64,000 bases of DNA from Bordetella holmesii ATCC 51541. GTDB taxonomy: Bacteria; Pseudomonadota; Gammaproteobacteria; Burkholderiales; Burkholderiaceae_B. The position numbers and the translations under genes were made by a program. Position 1 is the stretch's first letter, and the number at the start of each line of letters is the position of its first letter. The notes beneath the pieces are model-generated. The model worked only from the letters and a program-made list of their open reading frames with translations, did no database searches and was not told the DNA's origin. Positions 19,656 to 29,371 of the stretch are shown piece after piece. The DNA is taken from the NCBI GenBank assembly GCA_000612485.1, contig CP007494.1, positions 1,798,001 to 1,862,000 on the forward strand, given 5' to 3'.

Positions 19656-20882
19656 TCAGGAGCGATAGTCGGCGTTGATGCTGACGTACTCGTGCGAGAA
19701 ATCGCAGGTGTATGCGGTGTCGCAGGTCTGGCCGCGACCCAGGGCGATGCGGACCAGGATTTCGGCTTGCTTCATGATGCGCTGGCCGTCTTCCTCCCGG
19801 TACTCGGGATTGCGGCCGCCGTCCTTGGCGACCAGCACATCGTCGAGCCAGAGCTGGATCTTGCTGGCGTCGAGGTCCTCGATGCCGGCGTAGCCGATGG
19901 CCGCCAGAATCCGGCCCAGGTTGGGGTCGGAGGCATAGAAGGCCGTCTTGACCAGAGGCGAATGGGCGACCGCATAGGCGACCTTGAGGGCCTCTTCGGT
20001 ATTGCCCGCCGTTTCGACGCGGATGGTCATGAACTTGGTGGCGCCTTCGGCGTCACGCACGATTTTCTGGGCCAGATCGGCCGCTGCTTCGGTCAGCGCC
20101 TGACGCAGCGCGGCGTAATCGGCATCGCTGGCCGAGTCGATCTGCAGGCCGGACTGACCCGTCGCCACGACGATGAACGAGTCGTTGGTGGAGGTGTCGC
20201 CGTCGATGGTGATGCGATTGAACGATTGATTGGCCAGATCCAGCGCCAGCGTGTCCAGCAACGGCTGGACAATGCCTGCGTCGGTAGCCAGAAAGCTGAG
20301 CATGGTCGCCATATTGGGGCGGATCATGCCGGCGCCCTTGCTGATGCCGGTGATGGTGATGGTTTTGCCGCCGATCTGAACGCGGCGCGAGAAGATCTTG
20401 GGCAGCGTATCGGTGGTCATGATGCCGTGGGCGGCGTTGAACCACTCATTCGGGCCCAGCGCCGCCACGGCCTTGGGCAGGCCGGCCAGCAGGCGGTCCA
20501 TCGGCAGGGGCTCGAGAATCACACCGGTCGAAAACGGCAGTACCTGATCGGGGGACACGCCCAGCAGTTTGCCCAGTTCGGCGCAGGTGTCCTCGGCGTT
20601 CTTCAGGCCGGGCTCGCCCGTGCCTGCATTGGCATTGCCCGTATTGATGACCAGTGCCCGGATGGCGCTGGCCTTGGCCAGATGGGCCTTGCTGACCTGA
20701 ACGGGGGCCGCACAGAAGCGGTTGCGCGTGAAAACGCCCGCCACGGTGGCACCTGGCGCCAGACGCATGACGGTCAAATCGCGGCGGTTGGCTTTGCGGA
20801 TGCCGGCTTCGGTTACGCCGATTTCGACACCGGCAACGGGAAAGATTTCGGATTCGGGAGGAATCTGGAGATTAACGGCCAT
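19656..20882 (-). CDS. argJ: Glutamate N-acetyltransferase / amino-acid acetyltransferase
   Basis: ArgJ transfers the acetyl group from N-acetylornithine to glutamate, and in bifunctional forms also from acetyl-CoA, running the cyclic arginine pathway. The 408-residue precursor cuts itself before a conserved threonine, here in [16 protein letters not shown]. Other family segments are [24 protein letters not shown] and [12 protein letters not shown]. The length is standard for the alpha plus beta precursor. Followed by the DUF815 ATPase on the same strand with a 160-nt gap. Confidence 0.95.
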   Translation of the reverse strand: MAVNLQIPPESEIFPVAGVEIGVTEAGIRKANRRDLTVMRLAPGATVAGVFTRNRFCAAPVQVSKAHLAKASAIRALVINTGNANAGTGEPGLKNAEDTCAELGKLLGVSPDQVLPFSTGVILEPLPMDRLLAGLPKAVAALGPNEWFNAAHGIMTTDTLPKIFSRRVQIGGKTITITGISKGAGMIRPNMATMLSFLATDAGIVQPLLDTLALDLANQSFNRITIDGDTSTNDSFIVVATGQSGLQIDSASDADYAALRQALTEAAADLAQKIVRDAEGATKFMTIRVETAGNTEEALKVAYAVAHSPLVKTAFYASDPNLGRILAAIGYAGIEDLDASKIQLWLDDVLVAKDGGRNPEYREEDGQRIMKQAEILVRIALGRGQTCDTAYTCDFSHEYVSINADYRS

Positions 20883-20973
20883 GGGTACGTCTCGCTGGGC
20901 TGGGCGGTTGCGGCCGCCCGAAGGGGGCGGCGGTCAAAGTCATTATTATCCCATCGCTGGAAGACGGGGGCCG

Positions 20974-21977
20974 TCAGGGGCCTACGCGCATGCTGGCGAC
21001 ATCCAGCACGCCTGCGGCGCGATTGTCCAGCACCGCCCGCACCAGGCCATCCGGGGCTTGCAGCACCGACTGGCCCGCGGCCACGTCGCTGCCGCCGCTG
21101 CGGCGCGCACTGCGTCCGCGCGATGGCGAAAACAGCAGGTCGCCGGGTTGGGCGCCGGGGACGTGGGTGCCGGCCAGCGTGACGCGGGTGCCCGCGGGGT
21201 AGGTCATCTCACCCCGCGCGGATTCATGGGCCAGCAGGCCTTCGAATCCAATGCGGCGACGATCCGGGGCCAGGCGGACATCGGTCTTGAGCAGATCCAA
21301 ACCGTCCACGCGGAACGCTTCGCTGCCATCAGTGCGCAACAGCCAGCCTTCGGGGGTGGACTGCAGCCAGGTGCCAGTCGGCAGCTTCTGGGCGTCGAGC
21401 TCATTGCCGGAGGCCAGATGGCAACTGGCAAATTGCGGGGTGTTGTGGTCGACGCGAAATTCAACCCGGTGGCCGCGGCTGCATGTCCAGCCTGAAACTG
21501 ACGCGTCGCCGGCCAACCCGATTGACCAGGATGTGGCCGTGCCATCGGCATCGAAGTGCCGTACGAGTTGCGCTGCCTTGATTCCGGCTACCGGAGTCGG
21601 CGCCGGGAAAATGGCCTGATCGAAGCTGTCTGGCTGGCCGGCCGTACGCAGGCGCAATTGAGTGCCGGCCGGCATGTGCACGCCGGCCAGATCACGCGCC
21701 TGCTCCAGGACGGTGCGGCGTGCTGCCTCGGCCCGCGCCTCGCGTTGTCCCTCGACCCAGTTGCTGAGCTGTTGATACGGGAAGATGGCGCCGACGCCGG
21801 CCAACAGTGCCATGAGCAGCGCGCCGATCCGGCGGTGGTCAGCCAGCCAGAGGCGTGCGTCGAGACTGCGCACCAGCGTGGCCCCCAGGTGAGCAGGGTC
21901 GCCAGACAGACCAGGGACAAACCCATGGTCACATAGAAATTACCGCCAGGCAGGGATACCGGAATCATGCGGGGCAT
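20974..21977 (-). pseudogene. Unrecognised two-helix membrane protein, probable frameshift
   Basis: Read from ATG 21977 the protein begins MPRMIPVSLPGGNFYVTMG with a membrane helix, but loses its frame after LLTWG. Read from 21873 the next frame gives a second helix (GALLMALLAGVGAIFPY), a charged segment and a long periplasmic-looking region. The two join cleanly if one base is restored in the five-base C run at 21882-21886, giving about 334 residues. The soluble part has three similar strands (MPAGTQLRL, LPTGTWLQS, YPAGTRVTL), so it may be repetitive. No family recognised. Alternatively the gene simply starts at GTG 21873 (299 residues) and is intact. Confidence 0.55.
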
Positions 21978-22027
21978 TATGCGCTTTTTTGCTTGCCGTC
22001 TGCCGGTGTGGGCAGCGGCAGTCGGCC

Positions 22028-22513
22028 CTATTGTTGCCCCTGCCGCGCCACGACCTGAAGTTTGAGTTCGCCCAGTGCCTTGTACAGGGCATCGCGGCTG
22101 CCTTCGGGCAGGTCGCCAAACATGGTCTTGACCCAGTTCTCGTGCGCACGGGCCATACGGGCGAACACCCGTTTGCCTTGCGGAGTGAGTTTGAGCAGGG
22201 AGCTGCGCCGGTCCGTCTCGACCTTGGTGCGCACTACCAAGCCTTCCTTTTCGAGCTGATCGGTGATGCCGGTGATGTTGCCGTTGGTCACCATCATGTG
22301 GCGTGACAGTTCGCCCATCTTCATGCCCTTGGGCGCGCGCTGCAACTGTGCCATCAGGTCAAAGCGCGGCAGCGTGGTGTCGAACTCGTTGCGCAGGCGG
22401 CTACGGATCTCCGATTCGATCAGGTTGCAGCAAGTCAGCATGCGCAGCCACAACCGCAGGGCATGATGGTCTTGCGGCGCGGCGCGGCTTTCCAGATCGG
22501 GCGTATCTGTCAT
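22028..22513 (-). CDS. MarR family transcriptional regulator
   Basis: A 161-residue winged-helix regulator: dimer helices at the ends and a central DNA-binding region with LSRHMMVTNGNITGITDQLEKEGLVVR and the wing sequence ETDRRSSLLKLTPQGKRVF. MarR proteins of this group usually repress aromatic-acid catabolic genes and release DNA on binding an aroyl-CoA or aromatic acid. It lies beside a hydrolase and an ABC importer and 11 kb from an aryl-CoA operon. Those two promoter regions share a dyad-like element (23504-23522 and 33414-33432), for which this protein is the best local candidate. That link is inference. Confidence 0.88.
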   Translation of the reverse strand: MTDTPDLESRAAPQDHHALRLWLRMLTCCNLIESEIRSRLRNEFDTTLPRFDLMAQLQRAPKGMKMGELSRHMMVTNGNITGITDQLEKEGLVVRTKVETDRRSSLLKLTPQGKRVFARMARAHENWVKTMFGDLPEGSRDALYKALGELKLQVVARQGQQ

Positions 22514-22546
22514 AGGAGTCTCGGCGGAAAGTCAGAGTTCTGCTGG

Positions 22547-23416
22547 CTATGCACGCAGACCCATCTGCTCAAGCACGGCGCGGGTGTGAGGCGCTTGCGC
22601 GTCGTTGAGCTTGAGCACCAGGTCGAAGTGATTGCTATCGGGCACGTCGACGTAGTGCGCGGGATAGCCGGCAGCTTGCCATTGTGAGAGATAGTTGCGG
22701 CTCTGGCGTTTGAATTCATCGGTTTCGGATTCGCCGTAAGCGACGATCAGGGGGCAGCCACGCACGGTCAGCGGCAAGAGCGCGGGACTGTTGCGTTCGG
22801 CGTCGGCCTGGCTCATGTGCATCCAGGCATTGATATGGGTGTGGATCAGGGGCCGCAAATCGTACAGGCCGGACAAGGCGCAGGCGCCGTGTATGGCGTC
22901 GTCGGGCAGCCCATGAGCGTTCTGCCAGCCAGCCGCCAGCAGCATACCGACCAGATGGCCGCCGGCAGAACTGCCGCAGATATGTATGCGCCGCGGGTCG
23001 CCGCCATACTGCGCGATATGGGTGTACACCCAGGTCAGTGCGCGCCGCGTCTGATCCACGATGCGATCCAGCGTGACGCTGGGCGCCAACGAATAGTTCA
23101 GGACCACGACGGTGGCTCCTGCGGCGGTGAAGGTTGGCGCCATATTGCAGGAGTCATCCTTGGATAGCGCGCGCCAGTATCCACCATGGATGAAGAAGAA
23201 CACCGGAGCGTCTGATTGCGCGGCTGGGAAGATGTCGAGCCGCTCGTCGGGATGAGGTCCGTAAGAAATGTCTGCCAGGCAGTGCAGGGCATGCCTGGCT
23301 TGGCGGCTTTCGTCGGTGTACTGCTTGAGTATCGCCTGGATGTCGGGTACTGTCGCGCGTGCGTTGTATTGCACGTCCAGTGCACTGCGGTCGTAGTTAC
23401 GGTAGAGCATGTTCAT
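22547..23416 (-). CDS. Alpha/beta hydrolase, kynurenine formamidase/esterase-like
   Basis: A 289-residue cytosolic serine hydrolase with the oxyanion-hole motif FFIHGGYWRAL, the nucleophile elbow GSSAGGH, and a late acid/His pair near VPDSNHFDLV. The HGGYW form is typical of the kynurenine formamidase-like branch of the hormone-sensitive lipase group. A formamidase making kynurenine or anthranilate would fit an aminobenzoate island, but the substrate is not shown by sequence. Same strand as the MarR gene, 33 nt upstream of it, so probably cotranscribed. Its promoter region is shared with the divergent importer operon. Confidence 0.75.
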   Translation of the reverse strand: MNMLYRNYDRSALDVQYNARATVPDIQAILKQYTDESRQARHALHCLADISYGPHPDERLDIFPAAQSDAPVFFFIHGGYWRALSKDDSCNMAPTFTAAGATVVVLNYSLAPSVTLDRIVDQTRRALTWVYTHIAQYGGDPRRIHICGSSAGGHLVGMLLAAGWQNAHGLPDDAIHGACALSGLYDLRPLIHTHINAWMHMSQADAERNSPALLPLTVRGCPLIVAYGESETDEFKRQSRNYLSQWQAAGYPAHYVDVPDSNHFDLVLKLNDAQAPHTRAVLEQMGLRA

Positions 23417-23503
23417 CGGCGCGTGTACCTGGCATTGAAGGCGGGTCTCGGGGCAGGGAAATCTGCCGAGTCTTCGGGCAAACCCTAGACTTGTTTTGTC
23501 GAA

Positions 23504-23522
23504 TACTTTAAACCTAAACTAT
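23504..23522 (+). promoter_or_regulatory. Shared promoter/operator element upstream of the ABC importer
   Basis: TACTTTAAACCTAAACTAT contains the inverted half-sites ACTTTA and TAAACT around a 4-nt spacer, with five of six positions paired. It matches the element before the aryl-CoA operon at 33414-33432 in 16 of 19 positions. TAAACT could also serve as a -10 box with TTGTTT 18 nt upstream. It lies 150 nt before livK and also in the promoter region of the divergent hydrolase gene. Confidence 0.5.
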
Positions 23523-23673
23523 GCCGGATGCCAGTTTTTCTCCGGGATTGCCGCCCGGAGGGCCGCCCCGGGGATCGCAACGCGGGCGCTGCGGGCATTG
23601 CCGCAAGACTCGCCCAACCATTCGAACGCCGCGAACAATATCTCTGCCGCGCTCAGGCGCAAGGAGCTCCACC

Positions 23674-24837
23674 ATGCGTTTTCTCCCCTCCGTTCTGGCC
23701 GCTGCCATGCTGGTGCCCGCTCTGGCTTCGGCCGAGAGTGTCAAGGTCGGTATCGCCAATGATATTTCCGGCCCGTTCGCGGCGCTGGGCGCCGAGGCCC
23801 GTGACGGCTTCAATCTGGCCATCAAGCAACTCGGCGGCAAGCTGGGCTGACAGCAGGCCGAGTTTCTGCAGACCGACATGGGCGGAAATCCCGATCAGGC
23901 CCGGCAGCTCGTCACGCGTTATCTGCAACGCGACAAAATCGATTTCTTTACCGGTCCGATCGGCTCGAACGTTGCGCTGGCCGTTGGCCCGGCGCTGTTT
24001 GCCGCCAAGGTCCCGTATCTGTCGAACAATCCCGGCCCCAGCCAGTTTGCCGGCTCGCAATGCAATCGCTACTGGTTTGGACAGTCCTACCAGAACGATG
24101 CCTTCCATGAGACGGCAGGAAAAGTCGCCGCCGACCGCGGCTTCAAGAAGGTATTCATCATGGCGCCGGACTATCCGGCCGGCAAGGATGCGCTGACCGG
24201 TTTCAAGCGCGGCTACAAGAACGCGGTGGGCGAAGAGCTCTACACCAAGTTGGGCCAGCTGGACTATGCCGCCGAAATCGCGCAGATCCGTGCGGCCAAG
24301 CCGGATGCGGTCTACATCTTCTTGCCCGGCGGGATGGGAATCAACTTCGTCAAGCAATTCGTCTCGTCAGGATTGGCCCAGGGCACGGCCCTGATCGGCC
24401 CGGGCTTTTCTGCCGACGAGGACGTGATCCAGGCCGTGGGCGAACCCATGCTCGGCATGTACAACACGGCGCAATGGGCTCACGACCTCGACAATGCGCA
24501 GAACAAGCAATTCGTCGAGGCGTTCCGCAAGGAATACAACGGGCGTTATCCCTCGGTGTATGCCGCCCAGGCCTATGACGTCATCATGGCGATGGACGCC
24601 GCAGTCAAGCAGGCCGGCGGCAAGGCCAGCGATCGTGATGCGGTGGTTGCCGCCCTGCAGAAAGCCGATTTCTCTTCCGTGCGCGGTCCCTTCACTTACG
24701 GCAAGAACCACTATCCCATCCTGTCTTACTACGTGCGCGTGGTCGACAAGGATGGCAATGGCCGCATTACCAACAAACTCGCCGGAAAGGTGTTCGACAA
24801 CTACCAGGACGTCTACGTCGGCGAGTGCAAGCTGTAA
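23674..24837 (+). pseudogene. livK: ABC importer substrate-binding protein, nonsense-interrupted
   Basis: Periplasmic binding protein of the branched-chain amino acid type, a class that often binds aromatic acids. It has a signal peptide (MRFLPSVLAAAMLVPALASA), then VKVGIANDISGPFAALG. Codon 59 is TGA (23848-23850), where a glycine codon is expected (GGKLG-stop-QQAEFLQTD). The rest stays in the same frame to 24837, 387 codons in all. Because the frame is kept on both sides, this is a point nonsense change and not an indel. AAGGAG precedes the start. First gene of a five-gene importer operon. Confidence 0.85.
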
Positions 24838-24899
24838 TCCCATAAGGGGAGGAAAGCGGGCGGCGTGACCGCCGCTCGCGGCACACGGGGAAAGGGTTC

Positions 24900-25820
24900 A
24901 TGACGTTCACGCTGGTCGTCGAGCAGCTGCTCAATGGTCTCCAGTTCGGGTTGATGTTGTTTTTGATCGCGGCAGGCTTGACGCTGGTGTTCGGGATCAT
25001 GGATATCATGAATCTCGCGCATGGTTCGCTCTACATGGCGGGCGCTTATGTCGCCGCTGAAACCATGCAGCGTACCGGTTCTTTTACCGCTGCCGTGGCG
25101 GTGGCGGCCATTGCCACCGGCGTGGTCGGCGCCTTGCTCGAGCTGGTTCTCATCCGCCGGCTGGCCGTGCGGGACCACCTGGCTCAGGTGCTGGGCAGTT
25201 ATGCCGTCATCCTGATCGCCAATGATTTGGTCAAAATGATCTGGGGCCCGGCGCCCATGATGCTCAACATGCCTGCTGCCTTGTCCGGCCCGGTGCGCCT
25301 CTTGCCCGACCTGCTGTATCCGGCCTATCGCCTGATGATCATCGTTTTCGGGCTTGCCGCGGCCGCTGGGCTTTATTGGTTCGTCACCCGCACTCGCGCC
25401 GGCATACTGGTGCGCGCCGGGGCATCCAACCGGCAGATGGCGACGCTGATGGGCGTGCGCGTACCGGTACTGTTTCTGGGCGTTTTCACACTGGGGGCCA
25501 TGCTTGCCGCGGTCGCTGGCGCCTTGTTGGGGCCGGTGACCGCCGTGCAGATCGGCATGGGCGAGGAAATTCTGATCCTCGTGCTGGTGTGCATCGTCAT
25601 CGGCGGCATCGGATCCATACGCGGCGCCTTTGTCGGCGCCTTGCTGGTAGGTATGGTGGATACGGCTGGCCGGGCCTTTCTGCCCATGCTGCTGCGCCAG
25701 GTTTTCTCGCCGGCGGTCGCCTCCAGTGTCGGACCGACGCTGGCGGCAATATTGATCTACGTGCTGATGGCCGCGATTCTGGTGTTCCGTCCATCGGGTC
25801 TGTTTCCGGCGCGGGGCTGA
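24900..25820 (+). CDS. livH: Branched-chain-type ABC importer permease
   Basis: Inner-membrane permease, 306 residues, eight or so hydrophobic helices, with the LivH segments LLNGLQFGLMLFLIAAGLTL and GIMDIMNLAHGSLYMAGAY near the start and VCIVIGGIGSIRGAFVGALL late. Partners are LivM (overlapping by one base) and the two ATPases downstream. The gene is intact although the binding protein upstream is broken. Confidence 0.9.
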   Translation: MTFTLVVEQLLNGLQFGLMLFLIAAGLTLVFGIMDIMNLAHGSLYMAGAYVAAETMQRTGSFTAAVAVAAIATGVVGALLELVLIRRLAVRDHLAQVLGSYAVILIANDLVKMIWGPAPMMLNMPAALSGPVRLLPDLLYPAYRLMIIVFGLAAAAGLYWFVTRTRAGILVRAGASNRQMATLMGVRVPVLFLGVFTLGAMLAAVAGALLGPVTAVQIGMGEEILILVLVCIVIGGIGSIRGAFVGALLVGMVDTAGRAFLPMLLRQVFSPAVASSVGPTLAAILIYVLMAAILVFRPSGLFPARG

Positions 25821-26776
25821 TGATGAGCAGAAGCCTGATTTGCAGTGTGCTGCTTCTGGCCGCCTTGGCCGTCTTCCCGCTGGTCGCTCCGGCCCTGGGC
25901 CTGGATTTTTACATTTCCTTCGTACGCCGCGTGCTCATCTATGCCCTGGCGGCCACCAGCCTGAATCTGGTGCTGGGCTATGGCGGCATGGTGGCGCTGG
26001 GGCTCGCGGCCTTTTTCGGTGCTGGCGCCTACGCCGTGGGGATGCTGGGTGCCGCCGGTGTCATGTCCGCGCTGATCGTCTGGCCAGCGGCGATGCTGCT
26101 GGCCGCGCTACTGGCCTGGGTGATAGGGGCGATCTCGCTGCGCACGCGCGGTGTGTACTTCATCATGATCACGCTGGCCTTTGCCCAGATGGTGTACTAC
26201 ATCTTCATCTCGTTGCGGCAGTATGGTGGCGAGGACGGCCTCAATTTGAGCGGTTATTCGACCTTGCCCGGCTTGGACCTGAGCAATGACGTCGTGTTCT
26301 ATTACGTGGTGCTGGCCGTTCTGATGCTGGTGATGGCCGGCTTTAGCCGGCTGGTGGCGTCGCGTTACGGCATGGCGTTGCAGGGCGTACGCGAAAACGA
26401 AGGCCGCATGGAAGCACTGGGTTATCCCGTTTACCGCATCAAGCTCACCGCCTTTGTATTGAGCGGCGCGGCGGCCGGTCTGGCCGGGGCGTTGCTGGCC
26501 AATCACAACCTGTTCATCTCCCCCACTCTGATGCACTGGACCCAATCCGCCAACCTGCTCATCATGGTGTTGGTCGGCGGCATCGGCCTGCGTTATGGCG
26601 GCGTGGCAGGGGCAACGGTCATGCTGGTGCTGGAAGAGGTATTGCGTCAATGGACGGAGTACTGGCATCTGCCTTTGGGCCTGTTGCTGCTGGCCGTGGT
26701 GTTCGGTGCGCCACGCGGTCTGGCCGGCCTGGCCGCACCGTGGTTTGCCAGCCGCCAATCGAAGGCACCATCATGA
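25820..26776 (+). CDS. livM: Branched-chain-type ABC importer permease
   Basis: Second permease, 318 residues. It shows the LivM hallmarks ATSLNLVLGYGGMVALGLAAF near residue 45, RTRGVYFIMITLAFAQMVYY in the middle, and the cytoplasmic ATPase-contact helix GMALQGVRENEGRMEALGY. The ATG at 25820 shares its A with the livH stop (TGATG); a second ATG follows immediately. It overlaps livG by 4 nt. Confidence 0.9.
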   Translation: MMSRSLICSVLLLAALAVFPLVAPALGLDFYISFVRRVLIYALAATSLNLVLGYGGMVALGLAAFFGAGAYAVGMLGAAGVMSALIVWPAAMLLAALLAWVIGAISLRTRGVYFIMITLAFAQMVYYIFISLRQYGGEDGLNLSGYSTLPGLDLSNDVVFYYVVLAVLMLVMAGFSRLVASRYGMALQGVRENEGRMEALGYPVYRIKLTAFVLSGAAAGLAGALLANHNLFISPTLMHWTQSANLLIMVLVGGIGLRYGGVAGATVMLVLEEVLRQWTEYWHLPLGLLLLAVVFGAPRGLAGLAAPWFASRQSKAPS

Positions 26777-27558
26777 CCCTGCAGACGACCCCCGCGTTGC
26801 GCGCTACGGGGCTGGTGCGACGCTTCGGCGCCTTGCTGGCCACCGATAACGTCAACCTCACCTTGGAGCCGGGCGAGATCCATGCCTTGATAGACCCGAA
26901 CGGAGCGGGCAAGTCCACGCTCATCCATTTGCTGTCGGGCACCCTGGCCACCGATGCCGGCACCCTGATGGTGGGTGACACCGATCTGACGTCCTTCTCG
27001 GCGCATGAGCGCGTAGCCAGCGGTCTGTCGCGCTCATACCAGATCACCAATATTTTCCGCGCGTTTACGGTCAGAGAGAATCTGCTGCTTGCCGTGCAGG
27101 CGCACGCCGGCAGTAGCTTCCGTTTCTGGCGTCCACGTCAGGCCGAGCCCGGTCTTCAGGAGGCGGCAAACGCCCTTGCCCTGCAATGCGCCATCGATGC
27201 CAGCCTGATGGATCGCCAGGCTGGCACGTTGCCCCATGGCGAACAGCGCAAGCTGGAGTTCGCGCTGGCGTTGGCGGCGAAACCGCGTGTGTTGTTGCTG
27301 GACGAACCCATGGCGGGCATGGGGCCGGACGAGACGTTGCGCCTGACGGAGCTGATCGAATCCTTGCGCGGCCAGGCGGCGATGCTGCTGGTCGAGCACG
27401 ACATGCAGGCGGTGTTCCGGCTGGCGGATCGGATCTCGGTGCTGGTCTATGGCCGCATCATCGCAACAGGCACTCCCGACGAAATCCGCGCCAACGCCGA
27501 GGTGCGCCAGGCCTATTTGGGTGACGACGGCGAGCACGCGCAGGAGAGGACATGCTGA
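26773..27558 (+). CDS. livG: Branched-chain-type ABC importer ATPase, altered Walker A
   Basis: A 261-residue ABC ATPase in the LivG position. Signature region LPHGEQRKLEFALAL, Walker B VLLLDEPMAGMGPDE and the switch His in LLVEHDMQAVF are present. The Walker A reads DPNGAGKST: residue 41, the first glycine of the GxxxxGKS/T loop, is aspartate. That change is unusual and might weaken ATP binding, though the GKST core is intact. The ATG overlaps the livM stop, and the gene overlaps livF by 7 nt. Confidence 0.9.
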   Translation: MTLQTTPALRATGLVRRFGALLATDNVNLTLEPGEIHALIDPNGAGKSTLIHLLSGTLATDAGTLMVGDTDLTSFSAHERVASGLSRSYQITNIFRAFTVRENLLLAVQAHAGSSFRFWRPRQAEPGLQEAANALALQCAIDASLMDRQAGTLPHGEQRKLEFALALAAKPRVLLLDEPMAGMGPDETLRLTELIESLRGQAAMLLVEHDMQAVFRLADRISVLVYGRIIATGTPDEIRANAEVRQAYLGDDGEHAQERTC

Positions 27559-28256
27559 ACATTCGCGCAGCAGCCAGTGGTTATGGTGCCAGCCAGGTGT
27601 TGTTTGGCGTGGATTTGCAGATAGGCGCGGGCCAAGTGGTGACGTTGCTGGGCCGCAATGGGATGGGCAAGACGACATTGTTGCGCACACTCTTTGGCCA
27701 GCTCCCCTTGCGGGCCGGCAGCATCGAGTTCGCCGGCCGCGATGTGAGCGGCTGGAGTCCGGACCGTGTCGCACGCAGCGGGCTGGCGCTGGTGCCCGAA
27801 GGGCGGCAGTGCTTCCCGAATCTGACTGTGCGCGAGCACCTGACGGCATTCGTGGCGCGCCGCAATCCGGACATCGGTCTGCCCTGGACGCCGGAACGCG
27901 TCTTCGAGCTTTTTCCGCGTCTGGCTGAACGCGCAGGCAACATGGGCAATCAATTGTCGGGTGGCGAGCAGCAGATGCTGGCCATTGGTCGCGCCCTGGT
28001 GACCAACCCCCGGCTGCTGATCCTCGATGAGGCCACCGAAGGTCTGGCGCCGAAAATCCGCGAAGAGATCTGGCAATGCCTGGCGCGATTGCGGTCTGCC
28101 GGACAAACCATTCTGGTCATCGACAAATATGTGGAGCGCTTGCTGGCGCTGGCCGACCGCCATGTCATCCTCGAGCGCGGCAAGGTCGTCTGGAGTGGGG
28201 ACTCGCGCGCGCTGGACGCGGATCGTACGCTCTGGGAACGCTATCTGGGGGTTTGA
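27552..28256 (+). CDS. livF: Branched-chain-type ABC importer ATPase
   Basis: Second ATPase, 234 residues: Walker A LLGRNGMGKTT, LivF-type ALVPEGRQCFPNLTVREHL, signature LSGGEQQMLAIGRAL, Walker B LLILDEATEGLAP. The usual switch histidine is replaced (ILVIDKYVERLL has Asp-Lys where LivF has Glu-Gln or Glu-His), which is common in this subunit. Last gene of the importer operon; 169 nt of AT-rich, gene-free sequence separate it from IS481. Confidence 0.9.
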   Translation: MLNIRAAASGYGASQVLFGVDLQIGAGQVVTLLGRNGMGKTTLLRTLFGQLPLRAGSIEFAGRDVSGWSPDRVARSGLALVPEGRQCFPNLTVREHLTAFVARRNPDIGLPWTPERVFELFPRLAERAGNMGNQLSGGEQQMLAIGRALVTNPRLLILDEATEGLAPKIREEIWQCLARLRSAGQTILVIDKYVERLLALADRHVILERGKVVWSGDSRALDADRTLWERYLGV

Positions 28257-28419
28257 GAACGGATGACCCGGTGGGCGAAAAAATCGTTTAAATCTGATAT
28301 TTAACGAAACAATTGCGGCTTTGAGCCAGTTTTTGCGCAATAACTTGATATAGTCAACAGTTATTGTGTTCGCATGTTTCCATACCCGTTTGAGCCATCT
28401 ACACTAGCGGCGCCTTTTG

Positions 28420-28425
28420 CCTAGC
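28420..28425. repeat. IS481 target-site duplication, left copy
   Basis: CCTAGC, matching the known NCTAGN target preference of IS481 and repeated exactly at 29469-29474. Confidence 0.9.
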
Positions 28426-29371
28426 TGTGAACTGTCAATAGGTTGTATTCGTCCAGGTTGAGTCTGGAGATGGGTACAGCGCGCCCGATGCCTTGGTGGG
28501 GTCGATGCCAGTTGTAGTGGTGTAGCCAGGATTTCATGGCATCGGCTCGGTGTTGGGAGTTCTGGTAGGTGTGAGCGTAAGCCCACTCACGCAAGGCCGA
28601 CTGGATGAAGCGTTCGGCCTTGCCATTGGTCTGTGGGCGGTAAGGTCGGGTAAAGCGGTGCTTGATGCCCAGCTCATGGCACAGCGCGGCGAAGGCGCGG
28701 CTGCGAAAGGCCGAGCCATTGTCGGTGAGCAAGCGCTGGATGGTCACGCCCAGGCGCTGGTAGTAGGCCACTGCGTCCTTGAGGAACTGGACGGCGCTGG
28801 GGAAGCGCTCGTCGGGGTGGATGTCGGTGAAGGCCACGCGGGCGTGGTCATCGATGGCCACGAAGACGAAGTCCCAGCCGGCCCCCTCAACGGTATCGCG
28901 TCGGTTGCCCGTGACCCGGTGGCCAGGGCGCTGGATACGTCCCAGCTTCTTGATGTCGATGTGCAGCAGATCGCCGGGGGCCTGATGCTCGTAGCGCACC
29001 ACCGGCTCGGCCGGCTCCAGGTCGGCCAGGTGCGACAGACCGGCGCGGGCCAGGACGCGGCTGACGGTGCTGGCTGACACGCCCAGCGCCTGGGCGATGC
29101 GCACTTGGGTCAGCCGCTTGCGGCGCAGCTCCACGATAGCCAGCGCCTTGGCCGGCGCAATCGCTCGGGGCGAGACCGTCGGGCGCGAGGACGCATCGGC
29201 CAAGCCCGCCTGGCCCTGAGCCAGAAAGCGGCCCAGCCATTTGCGCACAGTCGGCGCGGTGACCCCATAGGCGCGGGCCGCTTCAGGCACACAAACTTGA
29301 TGGGCGATCAATTGCTGGACCATTTCGAGGCGACGTAGGAAGGTCAATCGGGCATGCTTATGGGTGTTCAT
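28421..29371 (-). CDS. IS481 family transposase
   Basis: A 316-residue DDE transposase. The N-terminal helix-turn-helix domain (VCVPEAARAYGVTAPTVRKW) and a second HTH (VRIAQALGVSASTVSRVLARAG) bind the ends. The catalytic triad falls in LLHIDIKKLG, LLTDNGSAF and NGKAERFIQ. The protein looks complete and equals the IS481 product known from B. pertussis and B. holmesii. The stop codon TAG (28421-28423) is not part of the element: it comes from the CCTAGC target duplication, so the last residue and the stop depend on the insertion site. Confidence 0.95.
   Translation of the reverse strand: MNTHKHARLTFLRRLEMVQQLIAHQVCVPEAARAYGVTAPTVRKWLGRFLAQGQAGLADASSRPTVSPRAIAPAKALAIVELRRKRLTQVRIAQALGVSASTVSRVLARAGLSHLADLEPAEPVVRYEHQAPGDLLHIDIKKLGRIQRPGHRVTGNRRDTVEGAGWDFVFVAIDDHARVAFTDIHPDERFPSAVQFLKDAVAYYQRLGVTIQRLLTDNGSAFRSRAFAALCHELGIKHRFTRPYRPQTNGKAERFIQSALREWAYAHTYQNSQHRADAMKSWLHHYNWHRPHQGIGRAVPISRLNLDEYNLLTVHS

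Noticed and set aside
19476..21182. 568-codon plus-strand frame opposite argJ
   Set aside because: Shadow of argJ and its neighbours; Gly/Gln/Ala-rich with no domain.
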